A stretch of DNA of 64,000 bases from Nocardia pneumoniae NBRC 100136. GTDB lineage: Bacteria; Actinomycetota; Actinomycetes; Mycobacteriales; Mycobacteriaceae. A program made the position numbers and the translations under genes. Location of the stretch: positions 204,675 to 268,674 of the forward strand of contig NZ_BAGF01000040.1 in the NCBI RefSeq assembly GCF_000308755.1. The letters run 5' to 3'. Below, piece after piece: positions 15,412 to 23,186 of the stretch. The stretch's first letter is position 1. Each line of letters opens with the position of its first letter. The notes under the pieces are model-generated. The model was not told the DNA's origin. It saw only the letters and a program-made list of their open reading frames with translations, and did not search any database.

Positions 15412-17753
15412 CGGGGGAGTCCGATTCCGTTTACCGCGTCCATGTCGGCGGTGCGGTAGCCGGTCAGGTCGTCGTGGGGAATCACAACGTTGTCATCAAC
15501 GCGCAGAATTCCTCGGTCGTAGTACGCGACGATCCGGCGCCGGTGGTGACCCGGCGGACGCGGCCGGTGTGCACGGCGCTGCCCCGGGTCGGCGCCGAAT
15601 TGCTCGGCAGGCGAATGGAATCGGCACTGTTGATGCAGTGGCTCGCGGAAGGATTTCCCGTCGAGGTGTGCGGCGGGCCCGGAGTCGGCAAGTCCGCACT
15701 GCTGCGGTGGTTCGCCGCCGATCGCGCGGCTCGCGGCCACGACGTGGTGTTCCTGCACGCCGCCGGGCTGGCGGCGCCGGACGTGATCCAGGAGCTGTTC
15801 CAATCCTGTTATGACGCTCCGGGATACATTCCCGACCTGCGACGGCTGCGCCGCCTGATGATCTCCATCCACGCGCTGGTCGTGGTGGACGATTTCGAGG
15901 GTTCGGTGGAGGAGTTCTCCACACTCGTCGACCTGCTGCCCGCGAGTGACCTCGTCGTATCGACCAGGCAGCGAGTCGCGTGGGGGCGGGGGCGCTCGCT
16001 GGAGTTGCGGGGTTTGGACGAACAGGCGGCCCTGGCGCTGATGGCCCGCGAACTCGGCCGCGGCTTGGACGGGAACCTGGCGGCGGCGCGGCAGTTGTGC
16101 CGAGCGGCCAACGGCTATCCGCGTGCCTTGCTGCAGGCCGCCGCATGGCTTCGCAGCGGCGGCGCGGCCACGATGCCCGCTGCCCCCGAGGTGCCGCAAC
16201 GCGCCTTGGTCGGCGGCCTCGGCGAGCGGTCGCGCCGCGTTCTCACGGTGCTGTGTGCCGTGGCGGGTGCCCATCTGTCGCCCGCTCTCTGCCGGGCGAT
16301 GACTCGCGATGCCGGGAGCCCGTCGGCGCTGGAGGAACTGGCTGGTCTGCATTTGGCCGAACGCTCCGGCGTGGGCTACCGGCTGGCTGTGGACCCCCGT
16401 ACGGTGGCGGGCGAATGGGGGATCCCGCCGCCGAATGCCGCCGACTACCTCGACGCGCTGCTCGAGTGGGCGAACCGGGTGGCCGCGCCGATGGACATCG
16501 CGGATGCCGCACCCGTTGTCGAACGTGTGCTGCAGGCCGCGGTCGCACGTGGCCGGCAAGCGTCCGCGTGTGCCCTGGCGCGGAAAGTGGCGCCCGCGCT
16601 CGGCTTGACGCTGCTGTGGGGTGCGTGGGGCACGGTCCTGAAATTCGGTAGAGATGCCGCCCTCGCCGGCGGTTTCGCGGCTGACCTGGCCTACTTCGAA
16701 CACGAGGACAGGGTTCGCCGTCAGGCACTGGCGGCGGCGGCCGGAGCGGTCGTGGTCTCCGGTGCGGGCGGGAAGTTGGTGAGTGGCCGCCTGGCTTCCA
16801 CGCACACGGCACGCAAATCCGTTGCCATGATGTCCTCGCATCCGGTCGCCACCGGATGGGGCGTCGCGCTGATCGTGGCTGTCGCCGTCGCGGGGGTCAT
16901 GCTCGCCACCGGCCGACAAGCGGAAGTCGGACCGGAGGCGTTCATCACCAGGCTGCCTCCACCGCCGACGGATGCCGGTGGAGAGCCGCCCGGGGCCTCC
17001 GCGACGGGCGGGTCGCGTCCGCTACTGCCACCCGGAGGCGGTTTCTGTACGCGGTTTGCGGACAGCGTCGACTTCGGTACGGTCGCCGTCGGCAGCGCCG
17101 CCGAGCGGGATGTCTCGTTCCCATCGCTGGACTGTGACGACCGGTCAGCGGCATTTTTGGAGGCCGACTCCGCATTCAGCGCGAAGCGTGACTCTTGCCC
17201 ATCGTCAGGCGATTTCGGGACCTGCGTTTTTCGAGTGACTTTCCGACCGCAGGCGCCTGGCTCGTACCGGGCGACCCTGGTCGTCCCGGACGACAACGGC
17301 GGGCGGGCGGTGACCATTGCCCTCACCGGCCACACACAGGGGCTGGATACCAGCGCGAGCTCGGCATCACCGACACCACCGTCGCCGGGTTCGCCGCCGC
17401 CGAAGGTGACCTCGGTATCGCCGCCGCCACCACCGCCGTCACCGACCGTGCCGCCGCCGCGCACAGTGCCGCAGCCGCCGCCGACCGTCCCCGAGCCGCC
17501 GCCGACTGTCCCCGAGCCGCCGCGAACTGTGCCGCCGCCACCGCCGCCGCCGACGGTGCCCCCGCCCCCACCGCCGCCGACGGTGCCGCCACCCCCGCCG
17601 CCGCCGACGGTGCCCCCGCCCCCACCGCCGCCGACGGTGCCGCCACCCCCACCACCGCCGCCCCCGCCGCCGGACACGTTCAAGCCGCCAGCGGTGAAAA
17701 CCCTACCCACGGTTTCCCAACCGGCCCCCTATCCCAATGAGGAACTCCGATGA
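15408..17753 (+). CDS. Membrane-spanning STAND-like P-loop NTPase with extracytoplasmic ASH-like domain and polyproline tail
   Basis: 781 residues. Residues 8-30 form a short beta motif (VHVGGAVAGQVVVGNHNVV) shared with the next gene. A P-loop NTPase follows: Walker A GGPGVGKSALLRW (89-101), Walker B ALVVVDDFEG (146-155), a sensor-like VVSTRQRVAW and a helical region to about 480, in the manner of NACHT/STAND ATPases. One transmembrane segment spans about 483-501. Outside lies an ASH/choice-of-anchor-D-like beta domain (546-642: VDFGTVAVGSAAERDVSF ... VTFRPQAPGSYRATLVV), then about 120 residues of proline repeats. ATG 15408 overlaps the upstream stop and the 3' end overlaps the next start. 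It is probably the sensor/switch of the cassette. Exact family assignment needs a profile search. Confidence 0.75.
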   Translation: MTGESDSVYRVHVGGAVAGQVVVGNHNVVINAQNSSVVVRDDPAPVVTRRTRPVCTALPRVGAELLGRRMESALLMQWLAEGFPVEVCGGPGVGKSALLRWFAADRAARGHDVVFLHAAGLAAPDVIQELFQSCYDAPGYIPDLRRLRRLMISIHALVVVDDFEGSVEEFSTLVDLLPASDLVVSTRQRVAWGRGRSLELRGLDEQAALALMARELGRGLDGNLAAARQLCRAANGYPRALLQAAAWLRSGGAATMPAAPEVPQRALVGGLGERSRRVLTVLCAVAGAHLSPALCRAMTRDAGSPSALEELAGLHLAERSGVGYRLAVDPRTVAGEWGIPPPNAADYLDALLEWANRVAAPMDIADAAPVVERVLQAAVARGRQASACALARKVAPALGLTLLWGAWGTVLKFGRDAALAGGFAADLAYFEHEDRVRRQALAAAAGAVVVSGAGGKLVSGRLASTHTARKSVAMMSSHPVATGWGVALIVAVAVAGVMLATGRQAEVGPEAFITRLPPPPTDAGGEPPGASATGGSRPLLPPGGGFCTRFADSVDFGTVAVGSAAERDVSFPSLDCDDRSAAFLEADSAFSAKRDSCPSSGDFGTCVFRVTFRPQAPGSYRATLVVPDDNGGRAVTIALTGHTQGLDTSASSASPTPPSPGSPPPKVTSVSPPPPPPSPTVPPPRTVPQPPPTVPEPPPTVPEPPRTVPPPPPPPTVPPPPPPPTVPPPPPPPTVPPPPPPPTVPPPPPPPPPPPDTFKPPAVKTLPTVSQPAPYPNEELR
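17526..17672 (+). repeat. 27-bp tandem repeat encoding Thr-Val-Pro7
   Basis: Five consecutive units (17526, 17553, 17580, 17607, 17634) each encode TV followed by seven prolines; the last is extended to eleven. Alternate units share synonymous choices, so the DNA also reads as a 54-bp higher-order repeat, which implies recent duplication of unit pairs. The array lies in the C-terminal tail of the STAND-like protein and may vary in copy number between strains. Confidence 0.85.
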
Positions 17754-18184
17754 CCGATACACCTGGGGATCGCTACAACATTCACGTGGGCGGCGGCGTT
17801 TCCGGCCAGTTCACCGTCGGACGAGACAACACGGTGAGCCGAATCGAAGCCGGGCGAGACGCTGTCCAGGTGACAGCGGCCGACATGGACGCGCTCCGAA
17901 GCGAATTCGCCCGTGTGCGTGTCCAATTGCCCCCGGACACCGCCGTCACCGATCAGGCTCGTGATCGCCTCGACGAGTTGGAGAAGGCGGTCACCGCTCC
18001 CGAGCCGGATCTGTCGACCATGGAATACGTCCGCAACTGGTTCGTGCGGAATCTTCCGGAACTCGCGGGCACGGTAACCGGATTGATCGTGCACCCGATC
18101 GTGGGGCGGTTGGTCGCAGGGGTCGGCGGCGCTCTCGCCGCGGAATTCCAGCGCCGCTTCGGCTTCGACGCCACTTCCCGATGA
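17750..18184 (+). CDS. Small partner protein sharing the N-terminal motif of the STAND protein
   Basis: 144 residues, starting with an ATGA overlap on the STAND gene. Residues 9-27 (YNIHVGGGVSGQFTVGRDN) align with residues 9-27 of the STAND protein at the H-V-G-G, G-Q, V-G and N positions. A helical region follows (MDALRSEFARVRVQLPP ... LDELEKAVTAPEPD), and a C-terminal hydrophobic segment (TVTGLIVHPIVGRLVAGVGG) could associate with the membrane. A common adaptor motif in two coupled genes suggests homotypic interaction or co-recruitment. No enzymatic motif is visible. I do not recognise a named family. Confidence 0.75.
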   Translation: MTDTPGDRYNIHVGGGVSGQFTVGRDNTVSRIEAGRDAVQVTAADMDALRSEFARVRVQLPPDTAVTDQARDRLDELEKAVTAPEPDLSTMEYVRNWFVRNLPELAGTVTGLIVHPIVGRLVAGVGGALAAEFQRRFGFDATSR

Positions 18185-18211
18185 GACCAACGCGCAGAAA
18201 GGGTACCGAAA

Positions 18212-19975
18212 ATGTCAGCATCACTGGAATCTCTGCACTACCACGTCGCGGACGATCCTGCCACGGGCGATGACGTATCCGCACGCTCCCGCGAGTCGTT
18301 CCCGGCCGGTGCTGCCGCGCCGGAATTGGACGCGCCCGCATTGTCTTTCACCAGCAATGAGGCAGCGGCCCGGTTCTATCTCGACCAAATCCTGCGCAGC
18401 GACGGCCGCCCTGCGCTGGAATCACTGGTCGAACCGGAACGTGCCGAACGGGTGCCGAGTTTGGTTCTCGAGAGCGAGCAGGACTTGCGGAGGCTGGGCA
18501 CCCAGCAGGTGCGTTTCGCGCAGACCGCACGGAGTATCCCGGTCTTCGGAGCAGGCGCTGTGGTCGAACTCAACGACTCCCGGGAGTTGGTGAGTGTGAA
18601 CGCACGGCTCGACGAGGTTTCCGATGTGGACCCGGTCGAGTCTCTCAGACGTTCCGAGGCACTGGAGCGGCTGGCACGGTTCACCGGAGTGGCGATCTCT
18701 CCGGAGGCGGGCGTGAGCGGAAGGCTGAACTTCTACAAGGACGAGGACGCCGGATCCTGGCACCTCGCATGGTTCTTCCGCGGAGTTCCCGCGGAACCAC
18801 CGGCGCCGACGGAAAGCACGGAGATCGATCCCCAGGCAATCGAGGGCCACGGATTGGGTCCGAGGCCGATCCCACCGAGCTTCGACTACCTGGTCGACGC
18901 GCACGACGGCGAAATTCTGTACTACTACAGCGCCGTCCCGACGGCGCTTCCGCGCCCGACCCGGTGCACAGGGACCGACGAGAACGAGGTGAAGCAGACT
19001 TTCCTCGGAAAACTGGCCTCTCCCGCCGGTACGACCTGTCAGCTGCATGACCCTCTGCGGGCGGTACGGACCTACGATCTCGAGTTCGCGGATCTCGACG
19101 GCAATCCTGCCCTGCCGAATAGGCCCGTCGAGGCGGCCAGCAGCGACTTCGGTACGACCAACCGGGCGGCTGTCTCGGCCCATCTCAACGCATCCCGCGT
19201 GCAGGACTTCTACAAAGCCGTCCTGCAACGAGACGGCATCGACGACCAGGGAATGGACCTCGTGTCGTTGGTCAACGCGACGGCTACCAGCATGGAGCGA
19301 CCGCCCGGCCTGCTCAATGCCTTCTGGTGGCAGCGCAAGATGTGGTACGGGCAGCTTCGGCGTGGCGGCCGTCTGGTGAGCCTTTCCCGCTATCTGGACG
19401 TCATCGGCCACGAACTCACCCACGGCGTCATCGAGTCGACGTCGAACTTGGTCTACGCGACGCAATCCGGTGCGTTGAACGAGTCGTTCGCCGATATCGC
19501 GGGCGTCATCATCAACAACTGGTACACCGCACCGGAACGGGAAGACGTGGGGACGTGGAACTGGAAAATCGGCGCCGGTCTGCGCAGCGACGGCCGTCCA
19601 CTGCGCGACTTCGCGGACCCGGCGCGCACCGGGCATCCCAAGCATATGGACCAGTTCCGTGCGCTCAGGCCCGGTGAGCGTCCCGGCCCAACGAACGATC
19701 AGGGATGGGTGCACCTCAACAGCAACATCCACAACAAGGCGGTGCACAATGTGCTCACCCTGTCGAAGAATGGCGAGCGGGTGTTCAGCGTGCAGGACGT
19801 CGCCGTGCTGACCTATCTCGCGATGGCCCGATTGACCTCGCGCGCAACGTTTGCCGAAGCGCTGCAGTCCATGGTCGATGTCGCCCGAACCTACTTCGGT
19901 GGCGACCCCGACAGGAAAGACAAAATCGACGCGATCCGCGAGTCGTACCGATTGGTAGGGATCTCCGCTTCCTGA
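18212..19975 (+). CDS. M4 (thermolysin-like) metallopeptidase lacking a signal peptide
   Basis: 587 residues; AAAGGG precedes the ATG 27 bp after the previous gene. Residues about 60-240 are an FTP-type propeptide (ARSIPVFGAGAVVELND ... FDYLVDAHDGEILYYYS). The catalytic domain carries HELTH (His400, Glu401, His404), third zinc ligand Glu424 in ALNESFADIAG and the transition-state His507 in NSNIHNKAVH. All active-site residues are present. The N-terminus (MSASLESLHYHVADD) is hydrophilic with no signal peptide or Tat motif, unlike ordinary secreted thermolysins. Cytoplasmic retention as a zymogen, released on activation by the neighbouring protease or NTPase, would fit an effector role; this is inference. 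Confidence 0.85.
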   Translation: MSASLESLHYHVADDPATGDDVSARSRESFPAGAAAPELDAPALSFTSNEAAARFYLDQILRSDGRPALESLVEPERAERVPSLVLESEQDLRRLGTQQVRFAQTARSIPVFGAGAVVELNDSRELVSVNARLDEVSDVDPVESLRRSEALERLARFTGVAISPEAGVSGRLNFYKDEDAGSWHLAWFFRGVPAEPPAPTESTEIDPQAIEGHGLGPRPIPPSFDYLVDAHDGEILYYYSAVPTALPRPTRCTGTDENEVKQTFLGKLASPAGTTCQLHDPLRAVRTYDLEFADLDGNPALPNRPVEAASSDFGTTNRAAVSAHLNASRVQDFYKAVLQRDGIDDQGMDLVSLVNATATSMERPPGLLNAFWWQRKMWYGQLRRGGRLVSLSRYLDVIGHELTHGVIESTSNLVYATQSGALNESFADIAGVIINNWYTAPEREDVGTWNWKIGAGLRSDGRPLRDFADPARTGHPKHMDQFRALRPGERPGPTNDQGWVHLNSNIHNKAVHNVLTLSKNGERVFSVQDVAVLTYLAMARLTSRATFAEALQSMVDVARTYFGGDPDRKDKIDAIRESYRLVGISAS

Positions 19976-20087
19976 AGTCCACGCTCGGCAGGTAACCCGT
20001 ACTCGACCGCCGCGGCACCGGTTGGTGTGCCCGATCTGTCTGGCGTGCCCGGTTGACCGGGATCCCGTGGACGGGCATGGTGGGCCG

Positions 20088-21041
20088 ATGGGCAGCGAAG
20101 AGGTGCGTCACGGGGTGGCTTTGACCAACCTCGATCAGCCGCTGTTCGACGGCGCCGAGGCGACCAAGCGCGACCTGGTGGACTATCTCGAGGCGGTGGG
20201 GGAGCGCCTTGTGCGGGTGTTGCGGGAGCGGCCGCTGTCGGTGGTGCGCATCCGACCTGGTCAGGACCCGTTCATGCAGAAGAACCTGCCGAAATACACA
20301 CCGGAGTGGGTGCGGCGGGTGACGGTGTGGGCGGAGAGTTCGCGGCGTGAGATCTCCTACGCGTTGTGCGACGACGTGCGGACGTTGCTGTGGTTCGGCA
20401 ACCAGCGGGCCGTCGAGTATCACCCGACGCTCATCCCCGCCGACCACGGTCGTGGGCCGACGCACCTGGTGCTCGACCTCGACCCGTCACCCGGGCAGAC
20501 CTTCCGGGAGGCCGCGGAGGCGGCGAAGCTGATTCGCGCCGCGCTGGCGAACGAAGGGTTGACCGGTGCGGTGAAGACCAGCGGCGCCAAGGGCGTGCAC
20601 GTGTTCGTTCCGATCGAGTCCGGCACTTCGGTCGAGGACGCCGCCGCGGCCACTCGCGCGATCGCGGCCCGCGCCGAGCGCATCGATCCCGAACTCGCCA
20701 CCACCGCGTTCATCAGGGACGATCGCGAGGGCAAGGTATTCCTCGACTCGACCCGTGCCAGCGGCGCGACAGTCGTCGCGGCCTACAGTCCCCGCATACG
20801 CCCCGGCACCTCGGTGTCGTTCCCGCTCGCGTGGTCGGATCTCGACGATGTGGTGCCCGCGGATTTCACCGTGCGCACCGCGCCGGACCTCCTGGCGGAT
20901 GCGGACCCGTGGGCCGCGGCGATGCCCGCCCCGCAACGGCTTCCGGCGGATCTCGTCGCCGAGGGGCACACCATTCCGGTGGCCCGGGTCCAGGCCATGC
21001 ACGAAGGCAAACGGCGCGCCCGCGCGCGCCGCGCGACGTGA
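20088..21041 (+). CDS. LigD-type polymerase (PrimPol) domain protein
   Basis: 317 residues from ATG 20088; the upstream in-frame extension is not protein-like. The catalytic AEP motif is LVLDLDPSPGQTF with the metal-binding aspartates, and SGAKGVHVFVPIES supplies the SxxxGxH-type nucleotide-binding segment. FVRTAP-like and PLAWSDLDDV elements match the polymerase domain of the bacterial NHEJ ligase LigD. No ligase or nuclease domain is present, so this is a stand-alone Pol domain able in principle to fill in or template-align broken ends. It lies just after the nuclease-containing cassette on the same strand, with a 112-bp gap; functional linkage is unproven. Confidence 0.87.
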   Translation: MGSEEVRHGVALTNLDQPLFDGAEATKRDLVDYLEAVGERLVRVLRERPLSVVRIRPGQDPFMQKNLPKYTPEWVRRVTVWAESSRREISYALCDDVRTLLWFGNQRAVEYHPTLIPADHGRGPTHLVLDLDPSPGQTFREAAEAAKLIRAALANEGLTGAVKTSGAKGVHVFVPIESGTSVEDAAAATRAIAARAERIDPELATTAFIRDDREGKVFLDSTRASGATVVAAYSPRIRPGTSVSFPLAWSDLDDVVPADFTVRTAPDLLADADPWAAAMPAPQRLPADLVAEGHTIPVARVQAMHEGKRRARARRAT

Positions 21042-21068
21042 AACCAGATCGCCGCCCGACTCGAAGGA

Positions 21069-21416
21069 TCAGATCTCGATGGATTCGTAGATGGCGATAT
21101 GCCACGGCGAACCAGGCGTGGGCCGCAGGACCGCGCGACGCTCGTGCGGTCCGGTGACCGGCTGTTCCACCTCGAAATTCTTGGCGCGCAGATGATTCAG
21201 ACTCTCGTCCAGATCGTCGACCTTGATCGCGAGGAACGGGGTGTCGTCGTCGCGATCGGTGCCCGCGAGCATGACGCGGACGCCGTCGGTGTCGAACTGG
21301 GCCCAGCGGTCGCCGTCGACGACGGCCGGTTCGGCGCCGAGAACGGCGGACAGCAGCGCCACGGCGGCGGGCAGGTCGTCGGTGGGGTAGGCGGGGCCGA
21401 TCCGCTGGATTGTCAT
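21069..21416 (-). CDS. VOC (glyoxalase/bleomycin-resistance-like) family protein
   Basis: 115 residues, one vicinal-oxygen-chelate module: RIGPAYPTDDLPAAVALLSA (first beta-alpha), VRVMLAGTDRDDDTPFLAIK (edge strands) and SPWHIAIYESIEI (final strand). Its start overlaps the stop of the upstream alpha/beta hydrolase (ATGA-type), so it is the last gene of a four-gene operon LLM-SDR-hydrolase-VOC. Single-module VOC proteins can be isomerases, lyases or binding proteins; with few metal-binding residues obvious, the role is open. Confidence 0.8.
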   Translation of the reverse strand: MTIQRIGPAYPTDDLPAAVALLSAVLGAEPAVVDGDRWAQFDTDGVRVMLAGTDRDDDTPFLAIKVDDLDESLNHLRAKNFEVEQPVTGPHERRAVLRPTPGSPWHIAIYESIEI

Positions 21417-22381
21417 TGGTGCTCCGTAATGGTTCGTGGGGGTCTGGGACGGCGCGCGGCGCGTACGAATGCGAAGGCGGCGGTGTTCGCTCGTATCGCC
21501 TCGGGAAGATCGCCTGCCATGCTCAGGAAGCCGTGGAACATGCCGTCGTACCGGCGGATCTCGACAGCGACACCGGCTTGTCTCAGGCGCTGCCCGTAGT
21601 TTTCGCCCTCGTCGCGCAACGGGTCGAACTCGGCGGTCACGATGTGTGCTGGCGGCAGTCCGGACAGGTCGGCACACAGCGGGTTCGCGTACGGGTTCGT
21701 GCGGTCGCGCGAGTCCAGGTATTGGCTCCAGTACCAACGCAAATGCGCGGCGGTGGTGAAGTAGCCCTCGGCGTTCTCCCGGTAGGACTCGGTGGCGCAG
21801 GCCGGGTCGAGCATGGGATACAGCAGCAGCTGCCGGGCGACCTGCGGGCCGCCCCGATCCCGTGCCATCAGCGCCGTGACGGCGGCGAGATTGCCGCCCG
21901 CGCTGTCCCCGGCCACGACGACACAGTCCGGATCGCCGCCCAGGGATTCGGCGTGGTCGGCGACCCAGCGCAGCGCCGCGTACGCGTCCTCGGCCGCCGC
22001 GGGGAACCGGTGTTCGGGAGCTTGCCGGTAGTCCACCGACACGACGATCGCATCCGTTCCGTTGGCCATGACCCGGCAGAACTGGTCGTGGCTGTCGAGG
22101 CCGCAGATCACGAATCCACCGCCGTGGCAGAAGACCACGACCGGAGCCGGGGTAGCAGCGCTGGCGGGCCGGTAGATCCGGACTCGTACCTCGGGTGCGC
22201 CCGGCGGTCCCGGAATCGACCGCTCCCGCACCTGCGCGACGGGAATCGGCTCGACAGCCGGAGCTGGACGCTCCGCGAGCAGCCGCCGCGCCTCGGCGGC
22301 ATCGAGCACCTCGGTGCCCAATCCGGGAAACGCGGCACTGGCGGCATCGACGATCACTTTCGCCTGAGGTGTCAGCGGCAT
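21413..22381 (-). CDS. Alpha/beta hydrolase, HSL (acetyl-esterase) family
   Basis: 322 residues. The hormone-sensitive-lipase group motif FCHGGGFVICGL forms the oxyanion hole, VVAGDSAGGNLAAV holds the nucleophile Ser, AEFDPLRDEG the acid and GMFHGFLSM the catalytic His. These enzymes cleave short-chain esters and lactones. It lies 13 bp after an SDR and overlaps the VOC gene. With an LLM (possible Baeyer-Villiger) oxygenase upstream, hydrolysis of an ester or lactone formed from a ketone is an attractive order of steps: SDR (alcohol to ketone), LLM (ketone to ester), hydrolase. Confidence 0.88.
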   Translation of the reverse strand: MPLTPQAKVIVDAASAAFPGLGTEVLDAAEARRLLAERPAPAVEPIPVAQVRERSIPGPPGAPEVRVRIYRPASAATPAPVVVFCHGGGFVICGLDSHDQFCRVMANGTDAIVVSVDYRQAPEHRFPAAAEDAYAALRWVADHAESLGGDPDCVVVAGDSAGGNLAAVTALMARDRGGPQVARQLLLYPMLDPACATESYRENAEGYFTTAAHLRWYWSQYLDSRDRTNPYANPLCADLSGLPPAHIVTAEFDPLRDEGENYGQRLRQAGVAVEIRRYDGMFHGFLSMAGDLPEAIRANTAAFAFVRAARRPRPPRTITEHQ

Positions 22382-22394
22382 CGTGCTCCCTCGG

Positions 22395-23153
22395 CTACTG
22401 GTGGGTGTCCGGCGGCAGGAACTTGCCCGCTGCCAGGCCGCCGTCGATCGCCACCTCGGCGCCGGTGATGTAGGCCGAGGCGTCCGAGGCCAGGAACGCG
22501 ACCAGTTCGGCGACCTCGTCCGGCACACCGGTGCGCTGCAGCGGCAAAGTCGGGAAACTGCCCGGACCTGTGGTCAGGTACGGGACCATCGGTGTCGCGA
22601 TCGGACCCGGGTGTACCGAATTGACCCGGATTCCTGCGGGGCCCAGCTCGAGTGCCGCCGTTTTGGTCAGACCACGCAGTCCCCATTTCGAGGAGCCGTA
22701 GGCAGCGTGACCCATCAGCCCCTCCAGGCCCGCCTGCGAGGAGATGTTGACGATCGAACCGCCGCCTGCCTGCGTCATCGGACCGGCAACCGCCTGGATG
22801 CCGCGGAATGGGCCGACCAGGTTGACGCGCAGGATCCGCTCAAGTTCCTCGGGGGAGGTCTCGGTGAGCGGCTGGGCGGTGTAGATGGCGGCGTTGTTCA
22901 CCAGGACGTCCAGACTGCCGAAGGCCGCGACCGCGGCAGCGACAGCGGCCTGCCAGTCCGCGCCGCTGCTGACATCGTGGCGGACGAAACGTGCCGCCTC
23001 GCCGAGTGATTCGGCCAGCTCCTGGCCTTCGTCGGCCAGAACGTCGGTGATCACCACGCGGGCTCCGCGCTCGACGAACAACCGCGCTTCGGCAGCGCCC
23101 TGTCCGCGGGCGGCGCCGGTGATCAGGGCGACCTTCCCATTCAGATCAACCAT
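22395..23153 (-). CDS. SDR family oxidoreductase
   Basis: 252 residues, classical SDR: cofactor loop TGAARGQGAAEARLF, NNAAIY, catalytic Ser in GSIVNISSQAGLEG and YGSSK (YxxxK), with SVHPGPIATPM after it. The sequence resembles actinobacterial hydroxysteroid and FabG3-like dehydrogenases. AAGGAG precedes the ATG. It lies between the LLM monooxygenase (33-bp gap) and the hydrolase (13-bp gap) in one operon, so it likely interconverts a hydroxyl and keto group of the same substrate. Confidence 0.9.
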   Translation of the reverse strand: MVDLNGKVALITGAARGQGAAEARLFVERGARVVITDVLADEGQELAESLGEAARFVRHDVSSGADWQAAVAAAVAAFGSLDVLVNNAAIYTAQPLTETSPEELERILRVNLVGPFRGIQAVAGPMTQAGGGSIVNISSQAGLEGLMGHAAYGSSKWGLRGLTKTAALELGPAGIRVNSVHPGPIATPMVPYLTTGPGSFPTLPLQRTGVPDEVAELVAFLASDASAYITGAEVAIDGGLAAGKFLPPDTHQ

Positions 23154-23186
23154 GAAGAACTCCTTGATGTTCGGGCGGTCGCCGGG

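Noticed and set aside
16721..17710. Minus-strand Gly-rich frame resembling a PE_PGRS-like protein
   Set aside because: It is the complement of the polyproline repeat of the STAND-like gene; the plus strand has the motifs, overlaps and codon bias.
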